A stretch of DNA of 64,000 bases from PALSA-894 sp034669145 (lineage in GTDB: Bacteria > Pseudomonadota > Alphaproteobacteria > Rhizobiales > Xanthobacteraceae), in contig JAXDNY010000281.1 of the NCBI GenBank assembly GCA_034669145.1, positions 124,001 to 188,000 of the forward strand, written 5' to 3'. How positions within the stretch are numbered: the stretch's first letter is position 1; each line of letters begins with the position of its first letter. Shown here piece by piece: positions 49,241-58,392 of the stretch. Below the pieces are notes generated by a model. It saw only the letters and a program-made list of their open reading frames with translations, was not told where the DNA came from and did no database searches. Made by a program: the position numbers and the translations under genes.

Positions 49241-51001
49241 GTGACCGCGGAAACCGCCGCATGGGTTGCACCGCGTCAGACTGCCCGGCGTTTCCCGCTC
49301 GGCTGGCTGTGGTCGGCCGGCCTGTTGGTGCTGCTCACCTTTCTGGTGATCTATCCGGTCTCGATGCTGGTGCTCGGCGCGCTGACCAACACCAATCCGG
49401 TGGTGGACGGTTTCGGCATCTTCGATCTCTCGCTCACAAATTTCATCACCGTTCTCGGCAACCCGAACGTCCATCTCGCGCTCGCCAACTCGCTGATCGC
49501 GTGCGGCGGCGGCACGCTGCTTGCCGTCATCATCGGACTGACGTTCTCCTGGGTCGTGGTGCGCACCAATACGCCGTGCAAGCGCTTCATCGCGGCGGCG
49601 AGCATGATCCCGCTGTTCGTGCCGCCGCTGGTCGCGGCGGTCGCGTGGTCGATCCTTGCGTCGCCGAAAACCGGCCTGCTCAACACCATCATGAAATGGA
49701 TCGGCATCGATTTCTTCTTCAATGCCTACTCGATGAGCGGCCTGATCGTCATCTTCGGCATCTACTACGCGCCTTATGTCTACATGTTCACCGCCTCGGC
49801 GCTGCGCAACATGGATCCGGCGCTCGAGGAAGCGGCGGAGATTTCCGGCGCCACCCCAATACGCATCCTGTTCACCGTGACGTTTCCACTGATCGCGCCC
49901 GCGATCATTTCCGGCATGTTGCTGTCGTTCATCGTGATGCTCGGCATCTACGGCATTCCGGCGGTGCTCGGCGCGCCGGGCGATATCCCCGTACTCACCA
50001 CCTACATTTTCAAGCTCACCAACTGGTCGCCGCCGCTCTATTCGACCGCTGCCTCGGTCGCGATCATCCTGATGATTGTCACCGGCTTTCTCGTCTACCT
50101 GCAGCAGAAAGTGGTGAGCGGGCGCAGCTACATCACGGTCGCCGGCAAGGCGTTCCGCCCCGGCGTGATGAATCTCGGGCCGTGGCGCTGGTTCACGCTC
50201 GGCCTCGCGGTCATCTATCTCGTCGTGGTGGTCGTGCTGCCGACGCTCGCGCTGATCGTCGCGGCATTCCGCAAGTTCATGTTCATCCGCAATGTCGAGA
50301 GCCTGTTCGACATGCGGCAGTATTCGCTGATCCATTTCGAGCGGCTGTTCGACAATCCGCTTGCGATGCGGTCGATCTGGAACACGATGGAAGTGGGGCT
50401 GGTCACCGCGATCTTCGGCGGCATTCTGGCGTTCGCCATCGGCTACACGGTGCATCGCACGCAGGCCCCCGGACGCCGCAGCATCGACGTCATCTCCACC
50501 ATCCCGGTGGCGATCCCCGGTCTCGTGATCGGCGTTGCGTATCTGTGGGCGTGGATCGGGCTGCCCGGCGGGCTCTACGGCACGATCTGGATTCTGGCGC
50601 TCGCCTTCATCGCGCGCTTCATGCCCGACACCATCAAGGCGCTCTCCACCTCGCTGCTGCAAATCCACCGCGAGCTGGAGGAAGCCTCGTGGATCTGCGG
50701 CAAGGGGCTGCTCGGCACGATCCGCACCATCGTGCTGCCGCTCGCGCGCCCCGGCGTGATCGCCGCGATGACCCTGCTGTTCATTCTGGCGATCCGCGAG
50801 CTCGGCTCGTCGCTCTTCCTCTACACCTCGAACACCATGGTGATGGCGGTGCTGCTGCTCGACTACTACGAGGGCGGCAATGTCGGCATCACGTCGGCCT
50901 TCAGCCTGGTGCAGACCTTGCTGCTCGCCGTCCTGATCGGTGTCGCGCATTTCCTGTCACGCGGCGGCGCCGACACCTCGGGCGTCGGACGCGCCGGATA
51001 G
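49241..51001 (+). CDS. Iron(III)/polyamine-type ABC importer, fused double permease
   Basis: A 586-residue integral membrane protein holding two permease domains in one chain, as in FbpB/AfuB-type proteins. It has about twelve helices. The two coupling loops are EEAAEISGATPIRILFTVTFPLIAPAI at about residue 200 and EEASWICGKGLLGTIRTIVLPLARPGVIAA at about residue 485. GAGGGGAG before GTG 49241 supports this start; GTG 49220 is the alternative. It is the first gene of an operon with three binding proteins and an ATPase. Such systems move Fe3+, putrescine, 2-aminoethylphosphonate or thiamine; the substrate is not fixed by sequence. Confidence 0.9.
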   Translation: MTAETAAWVAPRQTARRFPLGWLWSAGLLVLLTFLVIYPVSMLVLGALTNTNPVVDGFGIFDLSLTNFITVLGNPNVHLALANSLIACGGGTLLAVIIGLTFSWVVVRTNTPCKRFIAAASMIPLFVPPLVAAVAWSILASPKTGLLNTIMKWIGIDFFFNAYSMSGLIVIFGIYYAPYVYMFTASALRNMDPALEEAAEISGATPIRILFTVTFPLIAPAIISGMLLSFIVMLGIYGIPAVLGAPGDIPVLTTYIFKLTNWSPPLYSTAASVAIILMIVTGFLVYLQQKVVSGRSYITVAGKAFRPGVMNLGPWRWFTLGLAVIYLVVVVVLPTLALIVAAFRKFMFIRNVESLFDMRQYSLIHFERLFDNPLAMRSIWNTMEVGLVTAIFGGILAFAIGYTVHRTQAPGRRSIDVISTIPVAIPGLVIGVAYLWAWIGLPGGLYGTIWILALAFIARFMPDTIKALSTSLLQIHRELEEASWICGKGLLGTIRTIVLPLARPGVIAAMTLLFILAIRELGSSLFLYTSNTMVMAVLLLDYYEGGNVGITSAFSLVQTLLLAVLIGVAHFLSRGGADTSGVGRAG

Positions 51002-51022
51002 AAACGAAAACGGAGAAACGCC

Positions 51023-52063
51023 ATGACAGACTTGACCCGCCGCCAATTCGGCACCGCTGCCGCCTCCGGCCTCGCGGCCGCCGCGCTCGACATCAAACCC
51101 GCGTCGGCGCAGGCCTACGGCACGCAGGAACTGATCGAGGCGGCGAAGAAAGAAGGCAAGTTCGTCTACTACACGGCCGATTTCACGGAGCCGGAAAGCG
51201 AAGTCATCAAGGCGTTCAACAAGCGCTTCCCGTTTGTGAAGGTTGAGATGGTGCGCGCGCCCGGCGGGCAACTGATCACCCGCATCAAGACCGAGGCCGC
51301 CGCCGGCAAACTCAACGCCGACGCGGTGAACCATTCGGATCGCGGGCTGATGCAGGGCATCGCCGACCTGTTCCAGGACTACACGCCGCCCAACGCGAAG
51401 GACTATCGCGACGACGTGCTGGTGTCGCCCAAGCTGTGGCCGCGCTCCACGCTCGGCTGGTCGATCGCCTACAACACCGAACTGGAAAAGAATCCGCCGA
51501 AAAGCTGGATGGATCTGTGCAAGCCCGAATACGGGCCGAAGAAAATCGGGCAGGTGATCGCGCCGTCCGGCGGCACGACCTGGACCCGCATCATGTTCGA
51601 GCGTCAGGTGCTCGGCGAGGATTACTGGGAGAAGCAGGCAAAGACGCAGCCGATCCTCTATCCGTCGGGCGCGCCGACCTCCGACGCGATGGTGCGCGGC
51701 GAAATCTCGATCGCCGTCGTGCTCTACAACATCGCCTACATCAAGAAGCGCGATGGCGCGCCGGTGGACGCGATCTTCCCGCCAGAAGGCGTGCCGCTGA
51801 ATTATTACGCGGCGGGCGTGACCAAGACGGCCGCGAATCCGAGCGCCGCCAAGCTGTTCCTCAACTGGTGCATGTCCGAAGAGGGCCAGGCGTTCCAGAT
51901 CAAGGAACTCGGCTACCTCACGGCGCTGAAGAACCCGCCGCTCAATCCGCCCGGCTACGACCCGAAGGTGGTGAAGCCGTGGGCGCCGAACTTCGAGCAG
52001 TACGTCAAGCTGCGCGACCAATGGGTCGAGGAGTGGAACAAGGTGTACGGATATCGGCAGTAG
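51023..52063 (+). CDS. Family 1 extracellular solute-binding protein, paralogue 1
   Basis: A 346-residue binding protein with a Tat-like leader (TRRQFGTAAASGLAAAAL) and mature start YGTQELIEAAKKEGKFVYYTADF. Iron/polyamine-type markers follow: FNKRFPFVKVEMVRAPGGQLITRIKTEAAAGK (two adjoining segments), NADAVNHSDRGLMQG and SGGTTWTRIMFERQVLGEDYW. It ends EEWNKVYGYRQ, as do the next two genes' products. The ligand is unknown; the FbpA iron-binding Tyr-Tyr pair is not evident. It follows the permease gene closely, and is the first of three tandem paralogues. Confidence 0.9.
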   Translation: MTDLTRRQFGTAAASGLAAAALDIKPASAQAYGTQELIEAAKKEGKFVYYTADFTEPESEVIKAFNKRFPFVKVEMVRAPGGQLITRIKTEAAAGKLNADAVNHSDRGLMQGIADLFQDYTPPNAKDYRDDVLVSPKLWPRSTLGWSIAYNTELEKNPPKSWMDLCKPEYGPKKIGQVIAPSGGTTWTRIMFERQVLGEDYWEKQAKTQPILYPSGAPTSDAMVRGEISIAVVLYNIAYIKKRDGAPVDAIFPPEGVPLNYYAAGVTKTAANPSAAKLFLNWCMSEEGQAFQIKELGYLTALKNPPLNPPGYDPKVVKPWAPNFEQYVKLRDQWVEEWNKVYGYRQ

Positions 52064-52067
52064 CGCG

Positions 52068-53081
52068 ATGCTCAAATCCATTGTTGCGGCGTTTGCGTTT
52101 GCCGCCGCGCTTATAGCGCCGGCGTCGGCGCAATTCGGCCCGCCTGATCTGATTGAGGCGGCGCGCCGCGAAGGCAAGCTCGTCTTCTACAGCGCCAACG
52201 TCGCCGAGAGCGAAACGCCGGTGATGAACGCATTCAACAAGCGCTTTCCGTTCATCAAGATCGAATTCCTGCGTGCGCCGGGCAACCAGTTGCTCCAGCG
52301 CGTCAAGACCGAAGCCGCGGCCGGTAAGCTGCTCGCCGATGTGATCGATCACTCCGACCGCTCGCTGATGCTTGAAATTGAAGATCTGTTCCAGGATTAC
52401 GCGCCGCCGAATGCCGCGGACTACATCCCCGAAACGCTGGCTTCGCCCAAGCTGTGGCCGCGTTCCACGGTGGTGTGGTCGATCGCCTACAATTCCGAGC
52501 TGGTGAAGAATCCGCCGAAGTCATGGGCCGATCTAACCAAGCCCGAATATGCCAACAAACAGATCGGGCAGGTGATCGCGCCCTCCGGCGGCACGACCTG
52601 GACGCGCGCGATGTTCGAGCGTCAGGTGGTCGATCCGGACTATTGGAAGAAGCAGGCCGCGACCACGCCTGTGCTGTTTCCCTCCAACGCGCCGACCTCC
52701 GACGCACTGGTGCGCGGCGAAGTCACCATCGCGCCGCTACTCTACAACGCGATTTTTCCAAAGTTGCGCGACGGCGCGCCGGTGAAGGTCTTCTTTGCGC
52801 CCGAGGGCGCGCCGATGACGCCGTTCGCCGCCGGCATCCCGAAGACCGCCGCCAATCCGAACGCCGCGCGCTTGTTCCTGAACTGGTGCCTTTCGGAAGA
52901 AGGCCAGGCGATGATGATCCGCGAGATCGGCAATCTCACGTCGCTGAAGAAAGCCCCGTTCTATCCCGAAGGCTTCGATCCGAACGTCGTGAAGGTGTGG
53001 GTGCCGAACTACGAGCAATTCGTGAAGCTCCAGCGCGAATGGCTTGAGGAGTGGAACAAGATTTACGGCTATCGGCAGTAG
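52068..53081 (+). CDS. Family 1 extracellular solute-binding protein, paralogue 2
   Basis: A 337-residue paralogue of the preceding gene product. It has a different leader, a Sec signal MLKSIVAAFAFAAALIAPASA. The mature parts are similar throughout: LIEAARREGKLVFYSANV, FNKRFPFIKIEFLRAPGNQLLQRVKTEAAAGK, SGGTTWTRAMFERQVVDPDYW, and the same EEWNKIYGYRQ end. The gene begins four bases after the previous stop, which suggests tandem duplication. A shared permease and ATPase imply different ligand preferences or redundancy. Confidence 0.9.
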   Translation: MLKSIVAAFAFAAALIAPASAQFGPPDLIEAARREGKLVFYSANVAESETPVMNAFNKRFPFIKIEFLRAPGNQLLQRVKTEAAAGKLLADVIDHSDRSLMLEIEDLFQDYAPPNAADYIPETLASPKLWPRSTVVWSIAYNSELVKNPPKSWADLTKPEYANKQIGQVIAPSGGTTWTRAMFERQVVDPDYWKKQAATTPVLFPSNAPTSDALVRGEVTIAPLLYNAIFPKLRDGAPVKVFFAPEGAPMTPFAAGIPKTAANPNAARLFLNWCLSEEGQAMMIREIGNLTSLKKAPFYPEGFDPNVVKVWVPNYEQFVKLQREWLEEWNKIYGYRQ

Positions 53082-53103
53082 CACTCTCATGAGGGAGGGG
53101 CGA

Positions 53104-54147
53104 GTGATCGGAAAAGGACTGACCAGGCGCAGGCTTCTCGCGTCGGCCGCCGGCATCGGCAGCTTCGCGATCGTCGGGCGCCCGCGCGCCGCAACGCCCT
53201 ACAAGCCGTCCGACAGTCTCCTCGAGGCGGCCCGCCGGGAGGGCAAGTTCCTGCTCTACACCGCGACCTTCACCGAGGTAGAGCAGGAGGTCATCAACGA
53301 ATTCCGCAAGAAATTTCCGTTCATCCGCGTCGAGATGATCCGCGCGCCGGGCGGGCAACTGATCCAGCGCGTGAAAACCGAAGCATCGGCGGGCAAGCTC
53401 GCGGCCGACCTCGTGCTGCACTCCGACCGCGGACTGATGAAGGGGCTCGAGAACCTGTTCGCCGATTACGAGCCGCCGAACGCTAAGGACTATTTGCCGG
53501 AAGTACTCGTCTCGCCGAAGCTGTGGCCGAACATTACCGCCGGCTGGTGCATCGCCTACCACACGGAGCTTGTGAAAAATCCACCGAAGACCTGGATGGA
53601 TCTCACCAAACCGGACTATGCGGGCGGGCAGATCGCGCAGGTGATCGCGCAATCCGGCGGCACCACATGGACCCGCATCATGTTCGAGCGGCAGGTGCTC
53701 GGCGAGGATTATTGGGCGAAGCAGGCCGCGACCAAGCCGAAGCTTTACCCGTCCGGTGCGCCGCTCTCGGATTCGCTGGTGCGGGGCGAGGTCTCGATTG
53801 CGCCGCTCGTCTACAACATCATTTACCCGAAGGAGCGCGACGGCGCGCCGGTGAAGACCTTCTTCCCGCCCGAAGGTGTGCCGATCGTGCCGTATGGCTC
53901 GGGCATCCCGAAGACCGCGCAGAATCCGAATGCGGCGCGGCTGTATCTCGAATGGCAGCTTTCCGAGGAAGGGCAGATCTACGGCATCAAGCAGCACGGC
54001 AATCTCACCTCCCTGAAAGTGCCGCCGCTGCTGCCGGCGGGAATGACCAAGGACACGAAAGTGTGGGTGCCAAAGTTCGAGGAATTCGAGGCGCTGTACG
54101 GGAAGTGGATCGAAGAATGGAACAAGGTTTACGGCTACAGGCAGTGA
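53104..54147 (+). CDS. Family 1 extracellular solute-binding protein, paralogue 3
   Basis: A 347-residue third paralogue with a Tat-like leader TRRRLLASAAGIGSFAIV. The start is taken as GTG 53104, with GGAGG at an ideal distance; ATG 53089 is in frame but has no site. The mature protein reads LLEAARREGKFLLYTATF, FRKKFPFIRVEMIRAPGGQLIQRVKTEASAGK, SGGTTWTRIMFERQVLGEDYW and ends EEWNKVYGYRQ. It is closer to paralogue 1 than to 2 in several blocks. Two stem-loops follow before the ATPase gene. Confidence 0.9.
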   Translation: MIGKGLTRRRLLASAAGIGSFAIVGRPRAATPYKPSDSLLEAARREGKFLLYTATFTEVEQEVINEFRKKFPFIRVEMIRAPGGQLIQRVKTEASAGKLAADLVLHSDRGLMKGLENLFADYEPPNAKDYLPEVLVSPKLWPNITAGWCIAYHTELVKNPPKTWMDLTKPDYAGGQIAQVIAQSGGTTWTRIMFERQVLGEDYWAKQAATKPKLYPSGAPLSDSLVRGEVSIAPLVYNIIYPKERDGAPVKTFFPPEGVPIVPYGSGIPKTAQNPNAARLYLEWQLSEEGQIYGIKQHGNLTSLKVPPLLPAGMTKDTKVWVPKFEEFEALYGKWIEEWNKVYGYRQ

Positions 54148-54151
54148 CGTG

Positions 54152-54271
54152 TCCCGGGCGCGGCGCAGCATGCAATGATGCGACGCAGACCCGGGATCGC
54201 CACAAACGCCGGAGTGTTTGACGATCCCGCATCTGCGATGCATCGCCTAGGCGCTGCATCGCGTGCGGGAT
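54152..54271. repeat. Two palindromes between binding-protein 3 and the ATPase gene
   Basis: CCCGGGCGCGGCGCAGCAT pairs imperfectly with ATGATGCGACGCAGACCCGGG (54153-54195). ATCCCGCA (54224-54231) pairs with TGCGGGAT (54264-54271) around GCGATGC...GCATCGC. They lie inside an operon, so they may stabilise the upstream mRNA or weaken readthrough. The first resembles a dispersed Rhizobiales repeat. Confidence 0.7.
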
Positions 54272-54284
54272 ACAGGGAGTTTGA

Positions 54285-55412
54285 ATGTCCGCCGAACTGA
54301 TCGTCTCTCACCTGCGCAAGCAATTTCTGGTCGGCCGCCCGGCGGTTGACGACGTCAGCTTCCGCATCGCGGCGGGCGAGATCGTCGTGCTGCTCGGGCC
54401 CTCGGGCTGCGGCAAGACCACCACGTTGCGCTGCATCGCGGGCCTCGAACAGCCGACCGCCGGCATGATCTCCATCGGCGGCGACGAAGTCGCGGCGCCC
54501 GAGCGCGGCCTGCACGTGCCGCCGCGCCTGCGCAACATCGGCATGGTGTTCCAGTCCTACGCGGTCTGGCCGCACATGACGGTGCGCCAGAACGTCAATT
54601 ACCCGCTGCGCCACCGCAAGGTGCCGCGCGATCAGGCTCAACGCAAAGTCGACGAAGTGCTCGGCCTTGTCGGTCTGACCGAATATGCCGAGCGCCCGGT
54701 CACGCAGTTGTCCGGCGGGCAGATGCAGCGCGTCGCGCTCGCGCGCGCGCTGGTCTACGAGCCGCGCATCCTGCTGCTCGACGAGCCGCTCTCGAATCTC
54801 GACGCCAAGCTGCGGCTGCGGCTGCGCGACGAGCTGCGCCGCATCATCAAGAAGGCCAAGGTCACGGCGCTCTACGTGACCCACGACCAGTCCGAGGCCG
54901 TGGTGCTCGGCGACCGCATCGGCGTGATGGAAAACGGCAAGCTGATGCAGATGAGCGCGCCGGTCGAGCTCTACAACAAGCCCGAGAACCTGTTCGTCGC
55001 GAACTTCACCGGCGTCTCGAACCTCATCAAGGGCGAGATCGCGCCGGCGCCCGGCGGCGTGAAGCTCGCAACCGGCGAGTTGCTGCGCATCACGGTGCCT
55101 TCACGCGGCAAGCCGGGCGATGCCGTCGTGGTGGCGGTGCGGCCGGAGAACATACTGCTGCGCCCCAGTGGCGAGGCGGAGGCGAACAGCTATCCGGCGC
55201 GCGTGATCGAGGGTCATTTCCACGGCACGCAGACCACTTACGCGATCGAGACGCTCGGCCACCGGCTGGAAGCGATCGAACTCGGCACCGTGCCGCGCTT
55301 TTCCGCGGAGGATCAGATCCGCGTCGTGATCCCGCCGGATCATTCGTGGGTGTTTCCGCACACCGACAGCCAGTATGCCGTCATGACGGCGGTCGGCGCT
55401 ACTCCGCCTTGA
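54285..55412 (+). CDS. Iron/polyamine-type ABC importer, ATPase
   Basis: A 375-residue ABC ATPase with a TOBE tail. It has Walker A GPSGCGKTTT, Q-loop MVFQSYAVWPHMTVRQNV, signature LSGGQMQRVALARALV, Walker B ILLLDEPLSNLDAK and H-loop VTHDQSEAV. The C-terminal region (from about 245) is the TOBE-type regulatory domain with VVVAVRPENILLRPSG. It is the last gene of the operon starting at 49241 and energises the fused permease. Its 3' end overlaps the convergent Bug receptor gene by 14 bp. Confidence 0.92.
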   Translation: MSAELIVSHLRKQFLVGRPAVDDVSFRIAAGEIVVLLGPSGCGKTTTLRCIAGLEQPTAGMISIGGDEVAAPERGLHVPPRLRNIGMVFQSYAVWPHMTVRQNVNYPLRHRKVPRDQAQRKVDEVLGLVGLTEYAERPVTQLSGGQMQRVALARALVYEPRILLLDEPLSNLDAKLRLRLRDELRRIIKKAKVTALYVTHDQSEAVVLGDRIGVMENGKLMQMSAPVELYNKPENLFVANFTGVSNLIKGEIAPAPGGVKLATGELLRITVPSRGKPGDAVVVAVRPENILLRPSGEAEANSYPARVIEGHFHGTQTTYAIETLGHRLEAIELGTVPRFSAEDQIRVVIPPDHSWVFPHTDSQYAVMTAVGATPP

Positions 55413-56358
55413 TCTTGGCGTCGCGGACGATCTGTCCGTACTTTGCGGATTCATCGTCGATGTATTTCGCGAATTCCGCGGCGGTCGAGCCGATCGCCTC
55501 GAAGCCGAGTACGCCGAGCTTCTGCCTGATCTCCGGCTGCGCCAGCGCCTTCGCGGTCTCGGCCTGAAGCTTCGCCGTGATATCCGCCGGAAGACCCTTC
55601 GGCCCCCACAGCCCGTACCACGAGGAAAAATCGAATCCCGTCATTCCGGACTCCACGATGGTCGGAATGTCCGGCGCCGCGGCCACGCGCTTGGTGCTGG
55701 TCACCGCCAGCGCCTTGATCTTGCCTGAGGCGGCGAGCGGGAGCGAGGACGCCATCGGGTCGGCAATCAGCTGAATCTGCCCGCCCATGAGGTCGTTGAG
55801 CATAGGGCCGGCGCCCTTGTAGGCGATCACCAGCGTGTCGACGCCGGCATCGCGCTTGAGCAACTCGACCGCCAGATGCCCGGCGGAGCCATAGCTCGAG
55901 GTCGCGAAGGTGTACTTGTCCGGCGCCTTGCGGACGAGGTCGAAGAGCTCCTTCAAATTATTCGCCGGCACGTTCAGCGCGGTCGAGACGATCAGCGGCC
56001 CGGACGCCACCAGCGAGACGGGCGCAAAATCCTTCACGGCGTCGTAGGGGATCTTGCTGTTGATGAACGGCGTGATGATGTGGATCGAGGCGGTAAACAT
56101 CAGCGTGTAGCCGTCGGGCGCGGCCTTCGCGACCGCATTCGCCCCGACCGCGCCTCCGGCACCTCCGGCGCGGTTCTCAACGATGAAGTTCGCGCCCATG
56201 CCCTCGTTGAGCTTCTGCACCAGAAGCCGCGCCACCACGTCGACCGAGCCGCCGGCCGGAAACGGCACGATCACACTCACGGTGCGGTTCGGATAGGGCT
56301 GCGCGATCGCGGGCGCGGCGAGCATCAGCAGAGCGAGTGCCGTCAGTATGCGCTTCAT
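55399..56358 (-). CDS. Bug-family (tripartite tricarboxylate transporter) receptor
   Basis: A 319-residue Bug receptor. The Sec signal is MKRILTALALLMLAAPAIA, followed by the family start QPYPNRTVSVIVPFPAGGSVDVVARLL. Later motifs are ENRAGGAGGAVGANAVAKAAPDGYTLM, YKGAGPMLNDLMGGQIQL and PDIPTIVESGMTGFDFSSWYGLW. Bug proteins bind carboxylates or nicotinate-type acids in the periplasm. No TctA/TctB membrane subunits are present in the window, so it is an orphan receptor or shares a distant transporter. It converges with and overlaps the ATPase gene. Confidence 0.9.
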   Translation of the reverse strand: MKRILTALALLMLAAPAIAQPYPNRTVSVIVPFPAGGSVDVVARLLVQKLNEGMGANFIVENRAGGAGGAVGANAVAKAAPDGYTLMFTASIHIITPFINSKIPYDAVKDFAPVSLVASGPLIVSTALNVPANNLKELFDLVRKAPDKYTFATSSYGSAGHLAVELLKRDAGVDTLVIAYKGAGPMLNDLMGGQIQLIADPMASSLPLAASGKIKALAVTSTKRVAAAPDIPTIVESGMTGFDFSSWYGLWGPKGLPADITAKLQAETAKALAQPEIRQKLGVLGFEAIGSTAAEFAKYIDDESAKYGQIVRDAKIKAE

Positions 56359-56370
56359 TGGCTGTTTCTG

Positions 56371-56491
56371 GTCATTCCGGCCGAGCGAAGCGAGAGCCGG
56401 AATCCATAACCACGATCCTATCATCCGATCTCCCATCTGTGGTTATGGATCCCGGCTCGCGCCGCGCTGAGCGCGGCTTGGCCGGGATGAC
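56371..56491. repeat. REP-like palindrome, diverged GTCATTCCGG family
   Basis: GTCATTCCGGCC (56371-56382) pairs with GGCCGGGATGAC (56480-56491) except for one base. CCATAACCAC and GTGGTTATGG pair inside. It belongs with the elements at 23257 and 24628, and separates the SDR gene from the Bug receptor gene. Confidence 0.75.
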
Positions 56492-56496
56492 CACCG

Positions 56497-57273
56497 TTAA
56501 TAGGTCCCCGGATAGCTGCCGCCATCGATCAGCAGGTTCTGCCCGGTGATAAAGCCGGCCTGCGCCGAACAGAGGAACGCGCAATAGGCGCCGAATTCCT
56601 CTGGCCGCCCGTAGCGCTTGGCCGGATTGCCGGCGGCCCGCTCATTCCAGATTTGTTCGAAGGACTTGCCGGTCTCGCGCACCAGCACCTCGATGTGCCG
56701 CTTCTGCGCGTCGGTGTCGAAGATGCCGGGCAGGATGTTGTTGATCGTGACGTTGTGCTCGACGACTTGGCGTGACAGCCCGGCGACGAAACCGATCAAC
56801 CCAGAGCGGGCGCCGTTCGAGAGGCTGTTTTCGTGTTGCGCGATCTTTGCGCTGCGCGAGGAAATGTTGACGATGCGGCCGAACTTGCGCGCCATCATGC
56901 CGTCGACGGTCGCCCGCATCATTTCGATCGGTGCGAGCATCATGGCGTCGAGCGCGGCGAGCCAATCGGCACGCGAGTAGTGGCGGAAGTCGCCTGGCAG
57001 CGAGCCGTCGGCGCTGTTGATCAGGATGTCGGGCTCCGGACACGCCGTGAGTGCGGCCTTGCGGCCTTCCACGGTGATCACGTCGCCGGTAACCGCCGTG
57101 ACCTTGACGCCGAGCGCGCGGATGTCGTCGGCGGTCTGATCGAGCGTGGCGCGCGTGCGGGCCAGAATCGTGATGTCCACGCCGTCGCGCGCCAGCGCCA
57201 GCGCGCACGCCTTGCCGAGCCCGCGGCTCGCGCCGGAAAGCAGCGCCTTGCGGCCGCGAATGCCAAGCTCCAT
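56497..57273 (-). CDS. Short-chain dehydrogenase/reductase without the YxxxK motif
   Basis: A 258-residue SDR. The cofactor motif SGASRGLG lies at 13-20, INSADG replaces the usual NNAG, and NISSR contains the catalytic Ser139. Where Y-x-x-x-K is expected the chain reads SLSNGARSGLIGF, so Tyr becomes Ser152 and Lys becomes Arg156. The C-terminal GQNLLIDGGSYPGTY is standard. Some SDR subgroups share an SNGAR-type segment and may still act as reductases, but the mechanism would differ. It is divergent from the TauA-like binding-protein gene. The start is the ATG of MELGIRG; the upstream extension is not coding. Confidence 0.85.
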   Translation of the reverse strand: MELGIRGRKALLSGASRGLGKACALALARDGVDITILARTRATLDQTADDIRALGVKVTAVTGDVITVEGRKAALTACPEPDILINSADGSLPGDFRHYSRADWLAALDAMMLAPIEMMRATVDGMMARKFGRIVNISSRSAKIAQHENSLSNGARSGLIGFVAGLSRQVVEHNVTINNILPGIFDTDAQKRHIEVLVRETGKSFEQIWNERAAGNPAKRYGRPEEFGAYCAFLCSAQAGFITGQNLLIDGGSYPGTY

Positions 57274-57403
57274 GGTTCTTCCTATCACGCGCCGTGCCGG
57301 CTTGCGAAGTTGGGACGCCGGCCGCGTCCGGCGGCCATTGTTGCCAGCCGCGGCAAAGCGTGGTGCCCTGCGCGCCGACAGAAAAACAGCCGTGGAGGCG
57401 CAA

Positions 57404-58390
57404 ATGACCAGAGGTTGCAGGCTCGCCGCGATCGCGCTCGCGTGCGCGCTGCCGCTCGCCGCGCAGGCCGACGAGATCGTGGTGAGCAACTATGGCGTCA
57501 CCACCAACGGCATGCCGTTCGCGGTCGCGCTTGCCAAGGGCTTCTTCAAGCAGCAGGGCGCCGACGTCACCGGCATCCTGTCGTCGGACGGCGGTGGTAC
57601 CACGGTGCGCACGCTGCTCGGCGGCAATCTCGCCTACGGCGAGATCAATCCAACCGCAACGGTGATCGCGATCCAGCAGGGCGCCGACCTGAAGATCGTC
57701 AGCGACAATGTGCAGACGGTCGCGGAATTCATCTGGGCGGTGAAGCCCGATTCGCCGATCAAGACCGCCGCCGACCTGAAAGGCCGCAAGATCGGCTACA
57801 CCAATCCGCGCTCGACCAGTCAGGCGCTCGCGATCCTGGTGCTGGAAAAGGCCGGGCTCAAGCCCACCGATGCCGAACTGGTGAAGACCGGCGGCTTCGG
57901 CGAAGGCGTCGTGGCGCTCGATCTCGGCGCCGTCGACATCACGCCGATCCCTGAGCCGCTGTGGTCGCTGCATCAGGCGAAATACCGCGCGGTGGTGCGG
58001 GCGAGCGAGCTTCTTCCCCCGCTCGACAACGTGGTCGGCGTCACCACCGGCAAGGCCGCCAGGGAACGCGGCGATTTCATCCGCGCCGTGATCCGCGCGC
58101 GGCGCCAGGCGGTCGATTTCATGTACGCCAACCCGGACGAGTCCGCCGGCATCATCGCCAAGGTCTACAATCTGACGCCCGAGGTCGCGCTGAGCGCGTT
58201 GAAGAACCTGCTCGGCAGCCACGAGAAATCCGGCGTGCGCTACTGGAGCGGCGGCGAGATCAATCTGAAAGCCATGAACGAGATGATGCGCGCGCAGAAG
58301 ATCGTCGGCGCACTGAAGGACGATCCGGACTGGAGCAAGATCATCGACGAGAGCTTTCTTCCCGATGATCTGAAGAAGAAAACCAACTGA
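57404..58390 (+). CDS. NMT1/TauA-type periplasmic binding protein
   Basis: A 328-residue binding protein of the NMT1/TauA/SsuA family. The Sec signal MTRGCRLAAIALACALPLAAQA leads into DEIVVSNYGVTTNGMPFAVALAKGFFKQQGADVTG, typical of the family. DLKGRKIGYTNPRSTSQALAILVLEKAGL follows. GGAGG precedes the ATG. It feeds the ABC importer encoded immediately downstream (two bases to the ATPase gene). Ligands in this family include taurine, alkanesulfonates, nitrate, pyrimidine precursors and aromatic acids; nothing here decides among them. Confidence 0.9.
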   Translation: MTRGCRLAAIALACALPLAAQADEIVVSNYGVTTNGMPFAVALAKGFFKQQGADVTGILSSDGGGTTVRTLLGGNLAYGEINPTATVIAIQQGADLKIVSDNVQTVAEFIWAVKPDSPIKTAADLKGRKIGYTNPRSTSQALAILVLEKAGLKPTDAELVKTGGFGEGVVALDLGAVDITPIPEPLWSLHQAKYRAVVRASELLPPLDNVVGVTTGKAARERGDFIRAVIRARRQAVDFMYANPDESAGIIAKVYNLTPEVALSALKNLLGSHEKSGVRYWSGGEINLKAMNEMMRAQKIVGALKDDPDWSKIIDESFLPDDLKKKTN

Positions 58391-58392
58391 CC

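Noticed and set aside
48905..50950. A 681-codon minus-strand open frame
   Set aside because: The product is almost entirely charged residues and lies antisense to the double permease gene; it is a high-GC shadow frame.
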